Assembly: GCF_026914265.1 (NCBI RefSeq)
Contig: NC_069135.1
Coordinates: forward strand, 38,893,946-38,957,945
Direction of reading: 5' to 3'
Length of the DNA: 64,000 nt
Origin: Mya arenaria
Lineage: Eukaryota > Mollusca > Bivalvia > Myida > Myidae
Shown here: piece after piece, positions 56,316 to 64,000 of the stretch
Layout of the letters: every line of letters starts with the position of its first letter
How positions within the stretch are numbered: position 1 is the first letter of the stretch
Position numbers and translations under genes: made by a program
The notes under the pieces: model-generated
Database searches by the model: none
What the model saw: only the letters and a program-made list of their open reading frames with translations
What the model was told of the DNA's origin: nothing

Positions 56316-57464
56316 CACGCCGGATAACCATCGCGATTCAATCTTTATGAATGCCATGCACGAGATAAAACGGTAGTATTAGAATGTCAGGACGGTGCCG
56401 TTGACCAAATCTGCGACATTCGCTCCCGAAGAGGAATCTACAACCAGGCTATTAGAAAGGTATATGTGAATCACACCAATCTAGTATATTTATTGATCTT
56501 TTACATATTTTCGAAATGCTATTACTGTGCACAATAACATATTTTAACCGAATACAATATATTAATTTCAGTATTTATATAATCTGGCAAACAACTGTTT
56601 ATTAAGATTAATAAAAAGAGATGCAAAGTTGTTGTGTTTCTAAACAAAATAATAAACACGATTATAATTGAGATTGGTGTAGCTTTTTTAACAAGTGTGT
56701 GTGCAGTATTAATATGAACATATGGACTGACTTATCCCTGAATCCGTGCCACCCTGTACCTAAATACAAATATAAAGAACTACATTACCAGTTTTTGGTC
56801 CATTATGTTGATCATTTTATTTCTTTTGATGATTTACTGAAACAAAACGAAGCATAAATATATATAAAAAAATATATATGGTATATTCGACCGAACAGTT
56901 ATTTAAAGGCTAGATTATTCCGCTAGTGTCTCGGCTTGGGGCTTGAATCTTTAAATTAGAGGTCACCGCCTATAAAAAAGTTTATATATGATATCATCCT
57001 ACTCCACCTTTATTTGATAAAACGTAAGTCGTAAAATTGCATACTTTTTATAGTTATGTATCTCGCAATTTTATACACTACCCAGTCTTTTTCCACCGTA
57101 AACTTGAAAAAGCCAATGTTTTTGAAAGAATACACTGGTTGGTATCCGCTTTCCAAGTTGTTCACCTTAACCCCAGTTCCCTGTTGGCACGAAAAACAAC
57201 AACGCCCATTGTTTTATTGCCATTTCCTAAAACATTGTTATATATAATAACCTTAAATATTCAGACCCAAATACAGACCTTAATCACACATGTTATCAAT
57301 GATAAACATATCCGCTTATCTATATTGCAAGGTTTGATGTTTGTGAACTTCATGCCTTCGTGACGAAAAAATATTTTTTTTGTCATTGTAGTATTTACTA
57401 GGGTTGAGACGATACGGTTTACAAAACGCATCGGTATAACTAACTACACGCCGATATGATAATT
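56316..57464. other. Intergenic DNA with one exon-like patch
   Basis: Mostly featureless. The patch 56,383-56,459 is described as a separate finding. An open frame of 108 codons at about 57,037-57,363 has no domain, and I do not support it as a gene. Confidence 0.4.
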
Positions 57465-57944
57465 ACCCCTGTTGGGGTCACGAAACACTGGAAATAGTGT
57501 TATTTTTTTTGTAAGTCGGTCGATTCACTATCGAATACACAGGAATATTATTTAGATGTCTCTGACCTCATAACTCTGCTATCTCCGGCAAGCTCGGGAT
57601 AGGCAATCGTGGGTATTCGGCAGTTTGCGAAAAGCTTGGGATATTGTTCGTTCCGAGTGTAGGAACCCCAAACAAAACGGGTCTTCATCGCTGCATGTTT
57701 AAAAATATAGTTTATGGTTTATAGTTATAGATTCGGGAAAAAGTATTGTTAACTAAGCACAGTTGTAACAACGCTAATCATTTGGATATCGAGTTAAATG
57801 TCAGTGTTCAAATTGATCAAACTATTGGATTTCTTCTTATCAGCTCCGCTCAAAAAATACTTCCTAGTTACAAAATAAACAGAAGGGACGGAATGGAAAC
57901 TAATGACACTAGTCAGCGAGTCTTTTTCAAACACAAGAGAGAAA
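57465..57944 (+). promoter_or_regulatory. Upstream module and leader of TRIM-like gene C (inferred)
   Basis: A single copy of the module seen two to three times before genes A and B: 'gttggggtcacgaaacac', 'tctccggcaagctcgggata', 'cgttccgagtgtaggaac', then 'tatcagctccgctcaaaa', 'acttcctagttaca' and 'aataaacagaa'. There is no relic start codon, so the tandem promoter duplication is absent here. Confidence 0.5.
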
Positions 57945-59828
57945 ATGGCATCCAATTTTGAGCCATCCATTCAGAGTTGCTGTGACTTCATCTATGATTT
58001 TTCCTGCTCGCCGTGTGAAGAGAACGGATTCAACACAGAAGCTCACCATTATTGTACTCAATGCACAAAATATTACTGCGAGAACTGTGTTTCAAAACAT
58101 AACGGATTATATCAGAAGCACGCGGTGCTTGGACGGGAGGACGTGAAGAAATGGGAGGCAGCCCCAGGGGTGGTGGACAGCCTGATGAGATGCGTGAGGC
58201 ACAATGGTGAGGAGCTGAAGTTGGTTTGTGGTGACCATGACCAGCTATGTTGTCAGATCTGCGTCGCCGTGGAACATAGGTAAGTACGAAAAAGTTAAAT
58301 TTTAAACGTTATCTTGTAGATACAAAACGGTAAATAATCCATACGTACGTGCTTCAAGCATCAACTCATTTTCTAAAACATTGTCCAATATAAGCCAGGC
58401 CAAATACACATTATGCACTTTTCATAACCGTTTCACGACTCCTTTTTCAGAAATTGCTCCAAAATCCAACATATTCCAGATGTAGCTAAAGGTATTCAGG
58501 GGAATGTTAAGTTCCAGCAAATTACAAAGATGATGGCTGAAGTTCAAGAGCGACTCGAGAAGATGAAAGAATCTCACGTGAAAAATACGACATCACTGAA
58601 AAGAACGCGGTCAGCCATTTCTGATGAAATTAAAACCAAACGTAATAAGATCAACACAATCCTAGACAATATTGAGAAGACAACATTAGGAAACTTGGAA
58701 GAAATGATAACTGAACTTGACGAATCTTTGAAGACTGATATCAAAACTTGCACTCAAATGAATATCCAACTACAACATATGATTGACACTTTTCAAATGA
58801 AAGCAGAATCAAGCGAGTCCAAGTCATACATTGCCTACAGAAAGAGCCAGGATTTTATTTCACAGGCAAATTATCATCTTCGAGGCAAGTCAGTCATTGA
58901 GAGTTTCAATGTTACATTTCAGGAAAACTACCTTATTGAAGAACTTCTATCCTTAATAAAAATATTTGGAAAACAAACATTAATAGCGAAACAGCCAGAA
59001 GGTCCACTTACCGATTTAAACCACGTCTTCAATATTGCAGAGAAAAAGGAATACAACGTGAAGATGAACGACGAAGGACATTGTTTTATCCATGGCGTAT
59101 GTGAAATGCCTAGTGGAGAGTTTGTTATAGCAGACAAAATGAATTGCAAGGTAAAGCTTCTGGACAAGGAGTGTAGAGTGCTCGACCACTGTGATGTCCC
59201 GGCTTATCCATCGCACGTATGCCATATAGATGGGAATGAAGTAGCCGTTTGTCATAGTTCATATGATGACGAACATGAAATTCATTTCATTAAAGCTACG
59301 AACGGGAAACTAGTAATAACGAGGAAGTTAAGTTTCAAACATAGATGTTATGCCGCAGCCTATCATGGTGGCCTGCTTTATGTATCATCTGGTTACGCCC
59401 TGTACGTGTACACGATGTCGGGACAGAAGGTGAAGAAGCTGTACAAGGACACGGATGGGGACAAAACGGTGGTGAAATTTGTCCTCAGTAACGACGGGAA
59501 AACAATTTACATAACAAACAAGGATGCACATCAATTGATCACCCTTGACAACAACGGCAACAAGTTGGCCTCAATCACTGACCCTGACATGAAAAAACCT
59601 ACCGGAGTACACGTGACACCTGCTGGACACGTGTTCGTGTGCTGCTATGACTCCAAAATAGTGATGCAGGTTGACACGGGACTGCAAGTCGGGAAGGCAA
59701 AGTTGATCACACTGGCAAGGGAAAAAGATGGACTTGAAAGTCCGAGAGATATATACTTCAGCACTCACACTTCCTCTCTGGTTGTCGGCGGGTACAAAGA
59801 CACCCTTCTTGTTTTCAAGATAATCTAA
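57945..59828 (+). CDS. TRIM-like B-box / coiled-coil / beta-propeller protein, copy C (570 aa, two exons)
   Basis: Exons are inferred at 57,945-58,279 (335 nt, as in A and B) and 58,451-59,828 (1,378 nt), with a 171-bp intron and the same split Arg codon. B-box 1 is at about residues 21-60 (CSPCEENGF, YCTQCTKYYCENC), and B-box 2 at about 83-117 (RCVRHNGEELKLVCGDHD, LCCQICVAVEHR). The coiled coil runs to about residue 300. The propeller-like part starts near 325 (GVCEMPSGEFVIADK, ALYVYTMSGQKVKKLY, GVHVTPAGHVFVCCYDS), with small insertions relative to A and B (DDEHE and a LQVGK segment). It is the most diverged of the three and lacks the intron insertions and the duplicated promoter, so it best represents the older gene form. 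Function is inferred from family only. Confidence 0.9.
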
Positions 59829-60243
59829 TACTGTAAACAAACAATGCCCACTTTGGCACTATCTTACAGTTCTTCCATATTGTTGCAAAGTTTATTGCAG
59901 TTTGGTCATATATAATTGCTATGTTTTGACAACCGACTATATGAAATATGATATGAATCCATGTATTGTGTGAGTATTTATTTGTTCAGTAATGTCATTG
60001 AATATTTATTCAGAAACACTTCATTTAAAACGATAAAATTGTTCAGAGGCTATGATTAAATTTGGAAGTATTTAAATGACATACACCATTTATAACATTA
60101 TGCACTGAAGGTAAACATAAAACGTTGCACCTAAAATAATGAATTTTTATTATAGCCTGAAACAGATTAGCAGATCAATAGTGTATTTCTTTCCTCTTGT
60201 AGTTTTTATCTTCTATTTGTAAAACCTTGAAAGAAAAGAACCA

Positions 60244-60249
60244 AATAAA
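60244..60249 (+). promoter_or_regulatory. AATAAA polyadenylation signal, gene C
   Basis: AATAAA in 'ccaaataaacag', 416 bp after the stop codon, in a region aligned with the 3' ends of copies A and B. Confidence 0.45.
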
Positions 60250-60599
60250 CAGATGAGTGATGATCGAAACGAAAGGTTTTTATCTTTATCACAACTAGAT
60301 CTGTCTTCATATAATAGATTGGCATTTATTATGCACAGAAAACAAGCTTGTTGATTTAATCGGTATACGTAAGGCAAACATCAACTTGCCTTATTCACAC
60401 ACTTAAATCACTTGCAACCGAATCATGAATAAAGCAATCTCAATGGTAGTTATAGGATCCAAATGAAACGAATCAAACTCCTCTTTTGGAAAAAGTTAAA
60501 TAGATTTTGAGCGTTTAATAAAAACCTATCTGATAAATAATTCATCCAGAGAGCACATACCGGAAGCACAAAATACATCTGAAGTAATACAATGGCATC

Positions 60600-60965
60600 G
60601 AAAGTATTGGTTGGATTGAGACTTACGACTCATATTTAACATCGACCCTCTCGGTTAGATTGAGTCTTTACCCTTACGTTGTCAAATCGACAATCTTGCT
60701 TGGATAGAAATTTAAATCCCACGTTATAACATAGACATTTTCCGTTGGATTGAGACTCACAACTCGCCTTTAACATTGACAGTCTCGGTTTGATTGAGAC
60801 TTACATCTTACGTTTAGACTGAGTCTTAAATCCCACTATATAGCATCAACAGTCTAATTTAGATTGAGACGTACATCTGACGTATGCCTTCGATCATCGA
60901 CGCTCTCGGTTTAATTGACACTTACATACCACGGATAGCATTGACAGTCTTAGTTCGAGTACAGC
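60600..60965. repeat. 44-bp hairpin-containing minisatellite downstream of gene C
   Basis: About eight strongly diverged units of the repeat found after genes A and B, with 'aacattgacagtctcggttt' and 'gattgagacttacatc' still clear. Confidence 0.85.
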
Positions 60966-62023
60966 TGTTAATTGACTTAAATGGTATATGTTTCTCCGCC
61001 CAAATTTGAACCTGAATGCAGTCTTTCTTTTTTTAATACAGAGACATATAAAACGCTGAAAGGACTAAACTTAAATATCATAAGTAACAGCAACGTTCAA
61101 TACAAACAAGTTAGAAATGTAAGCATGCGCTGCTGGAGACATTTTATATAATCAGTTTGTGTAAAGCTAGTATTTGCAATGAACTTACTTTAGGTAACTC
61201 TACCACAAAGATGCGTTACTGTTATTTGCTTTTTCATTTTTGAAGCACACTGAAATATTGGATATGATGCTTATGTCCGGCCACTAGCACTGCCATGACA
61301 ATTACTCCTATATGGAAACTGAGTATCCCTTGGAGCGATCCTCGCAAGATTCGCAATGCAGCGGAACAGACAAATCACCGACTTTTATCTGAATCTCAAA
61401 ATAACGTGGCTGTATTTTAAGCGAAAGAAATTAAATGGATTGAGTAGAAAGCAACGAACACATTGCTGTAGAGCTTGACACGCGCTCTGAATGACATGAA
61501 GGCTCTATTGATCTTACTGACGATTGTGATTTTGACACATGTTTATGATGCTCTCGGAATAAGTTGACACAATTCAAAAGTACCTTGACTTACCCCAAGA
61601 CGGGCCTTGTAATGGATCAACACTTGACAATCTCTTTCCCTGTTTAGTGTTTAAATAGAACATATTTGTTAAATTTCGTCGTCCGATGGCAATATATTTC
61701 ATTGAGACACCAGGAAGAAATATTTTCACGAGTTGCGCAGGCAAGAGGATTACACTTTTTTTTTTATATATAAGTCATGTGAGAATGATTTATTTGAAGT
61801 GTTTTAATATGCTTGCGAGATGTTTTTAAAAACGACTAAAATATATACTTGTGATATTTTACTTTATTCAATGAAAATATATTTGGGACATTCTATTTTA
61901 TTAGAAAATACAAACAACTGTTCTAGCATAAAACTTTACTTTTGTACTTTGTTATGCATATAAGGATCCTTATAGATTAACGCAATTGCTTAGTTTTATC
62001 ATCCAAAAATTGTTTAATTTTCA
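60966..62023. other. Intergenic DNA, nothing recognised
   Basis: AT-rich sequence without an open frame of note. 'gagacaccaggaagaaatatttt' at about 61,703 recalls the 'gaacaccaaaagtaaatattt' phrase at 51,170 but is too short to call. Confidence 0.45.
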
Positions 62024-62409
62024 GAAAACGGTATCTAATAATAAATAGTGCAATGCTATAAATAACAATAGCAAAAACAGAAAAGTAGCTGTGCTAGAAA
62101 TATAATCGGAGATATATATATGTAGATTCACGTATACGAATTAAATACATAAGTTCACGTATATTTACCAGTTAGACAAGTTCACGTTTACATATCAATT
62201 AGACAAGTTCACTTATAGGTACCAATTAGACAAGTTCACGTTAACGTATCAATTAGACAAGTTCACATATACAGATCAATAAGACAAAGTCACAAATACG
62301 TATCAGTTTTACAGGTTCACCGTCTAGTGTCATTGACGTCAACGTCATTTCGAATAAGACGTAAGTACGGTCTGTGTCTCTACTGAAGTGTCTGTTGGGT
62401 TTCGACATT
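62024..62409. repeat. First copy of a 386-bp direct repeat (656-bp tandem duplication)
   Basis: GAAAACGGTATCTAATAATA to 'gttgggtttcgacatt' recurs at 62,680-63,065 with the same length and few differences; the offset is 656 bp at both ends. The copy contains about seven units of the 27-bp repeat (GACAAGTTCACGT) and a TGACGTCA palindrome at its right side. The 270 bp between the copies are unique. Confidence 0.93.
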
Positions 62410-62679
62410 AGTGGACACTTCAATTGAATTTAATTGAATCAAAAGAAAACAGAAACACTGCAATATTATTATATTTACTTACATAAACATAAATTTTTAT
62501 TTTGCTCTGGACATTTCAATTACTAAAGGAGGCAACAACTCTTGACTGATGAGCTGATTATCGCGCCTGACCAGTATATGACATAAATATACAGAACGAT
62601 ATTATTAATAAATTTGATAAAATTCTTACCTAAGAATCATTTCTGCGAAAATATTTTGAAATCGGGCCTCTAACTAGGG

Positions 62680-63065
62680 GAAAACGGTATCTAATAATAA
62701 ATAGTGCAATGCTATAAATAACAATAGCAAAAACAGAAAATTAGCTGTGTTAGAAATATAATCGGAGATATATATATGTAGATTCACGTATACAAATTAA
62801 ATACATAAGTTCACGTATACTTACCAGTTAGACAAGTTCACGTTAACGTACCAATCTGACAAGTTCACGTATAGGTAACAATTAGACAAGTTCACGTATA
62901 CGTACCAATTAGACAAGTTCACATATACATATCAACAATACAATTTCACATATACGTATCAGTTTTACAGGTTCACCGTCTAGTGTCATTGACGTCAACG
63001 TCATTTCAAATAAGACGTAAGTACGGTCTGTGTCTCTACTGAAGTGTCTGTTGGGTTTCGACATT
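62680..63065. repeat. Second copy of the 386-bp direct repeat
   Basis: Same content as 62,024-62,409, including the 27-bp units and TGACGTCA. The close match indicates a recent duplication. The ends are not TG..CA and there are no primer sites, so these are not LTRs. Confidence 0.93.
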
Positions 63066-64000
63066 GTGGCTTTAAACAGAGTCCTTGTAAATTGTTTGGC
63101 TATTGCGCAATTTCATTATTAATGAAAAGTTAAACCTTATCTTTTTCAGGTCAACGTTTGATAGAAGCAACGTATCCCACCACCTTAAACTACAAAGCAT
63201 AGTGTGTCTTAATGTTGGAATACCGGCATACACAAAATAAAAATAAAATATTTGCTATAATACCTTTCGACTACCTTGGTTGAGAAACTATTCTTCCCTT
63301 TGAACGTAATAATATATTGTAGAAATATGTCTTGTTAACGATTTACAATGGCTTTCTTTTTAAATGTCTTTAGATTGACCAAAAATAAAAACATATAAGT
63401 ATCTTCCATGATCGAGGGTGTAAGATAGGTTCATCCCGACCCGAGCGTAGGGTGTTTTGCGGAAACAAGGTTTACCGATCTTACACGAGCGGCTATGGTA
63501 GATGCTTTTCTCCTACCTCAGTTAAACAAAATTAAGTAAAAATGTATTTTTTGCTGGAATAATTTTGTGCGTAGTGAAAATAATTACCTATGGATATGTG
63601 ATAATTCGTGGTTGTCGTGCACATACGCGCAGTGATTCAGATTATGCTAATAGTCAAATCGGTCTTTATATAGTTCTGAGGAGAGTGAAGCATAATTTCT
63701 TGAATGGTGCGTGAAAACCTTTTATGGTGCCATTTGAAGCGAGAAATAATTAATTAACATTCTTAATATTGCCACAAGACAAGGTTTCCATGATGCTACA
63801 GACGACAGTCTTCAAAAAGGGAGGTAATTGTGTGATGACAATAAAATAGGAGTTCCATACGGGTACTTGCTTTATCTTCGCCCGTGGGGCATGATAATAA
63901 TTTCTAGCATGGTTAAACTTTTGGATCTACTTACCTGAGGTGAGAGAAAAGTATTTCAATTATATTATCTAAGACTAATTTTTGAGTCGTTTATAAAAAA
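63066..64000. other. Intergenic DNA with a short fold-back
   Basis: No gene was seen. At 63,418-63,486 GTGTAAGATAGGT and ACCGATCTTACAC form a 69-bp fold-back, possibly a miniature transposon fragment. The rest is featureless AT-rich DNA. Confidence 0.4.

Noticed and set aside
62024-63065. A small LTR element with 386-bp LTRs
   Set aside because: The repeats lack TG..CA ends, primer sites and any coding interior. A 656-bp tandem duplication explains the equal offsets.

Overview
The window looks like nuclear DNA of a bivalve mollusc. The reasons are intron-containing genes with GT..AG junctions, an AT-rich background, a cluster of B-box/coiled-coil/beta-propeller (TRIM-like) genes of the kind expanded in bivalves, dispersed repeats of molluscan type, and very many minisatellites and small non-autonomous DNA transposons. 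The species cannot be fixed from the sequence; a clam-like bivalve is an inference.

Layout. 1-4.9 kb: AT-rich DNA with no supported gene. 4.9-8.6 kb: a broken Ty3/Gypsy LTR retrotransposon on the minus strand. 8.6-16.8 kb: intergenic DNA with 52-bp, 63-bp and about 19-bp minisatellites and three diverged dispersed repeats. 16.8-22.3 kb: TRIM-like gene A with a duplicated upstream module and a downstream hairpin-forming 44-bp minisatellite. 22.5-31.4 kb: a SINE, a 2.2-kb array of a 20-bp unit, several MITEs, and CA, 21-, 27-, 56- and 47-bp tandem repeats. 31.5-42.6 kb: a GC-rich 72-bp Thr/Pro-type minisatellite, split by a 7,546-bp PIF/Harbinger DNA transposon. 42.6-47.8 kb: TRIM-like gene B with the same upstream and downstream neighbours as A. 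47.8-57.4 kb: further diverged copies of the A-flank DNA with MITE insertions. 57.4-61.0 kb: TRIM-like gene C. 61-64 kb: a 656-bp tandem duplication and plain intergenic DNA.

Five intact gene models can be read. The three TRIM-like genes (566, 566 and 570 residues) share a two-exon plan with the same junction phase, two B-boxes, a coiled coil and a C-terminal propeller-like region, and no RING in the exons seen. They come from duplication of a larger unit that includes promoter, gene and flanking minisatellites; A and B are closer to each other than to C.

The other two genes belong to the Harbinger element: a 217-residue Myb/SANT-like DNA-binding protein (eight exons, plus strand) and a 319-residue DDE transposase (six exons, minus strand). 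Both are open through all inferred junctions, the transposase keeps its catalytic D/D/E residues, the 29-bp terminal inverted repeats are identical, and the last coding exons of the two genes overlap antisense by 66 bp. In this family the Myb-like protein helps bring the transposase to the nucleus and the element ends, so this looks like a young, potentially complete element. It is the most interesting object in the window.
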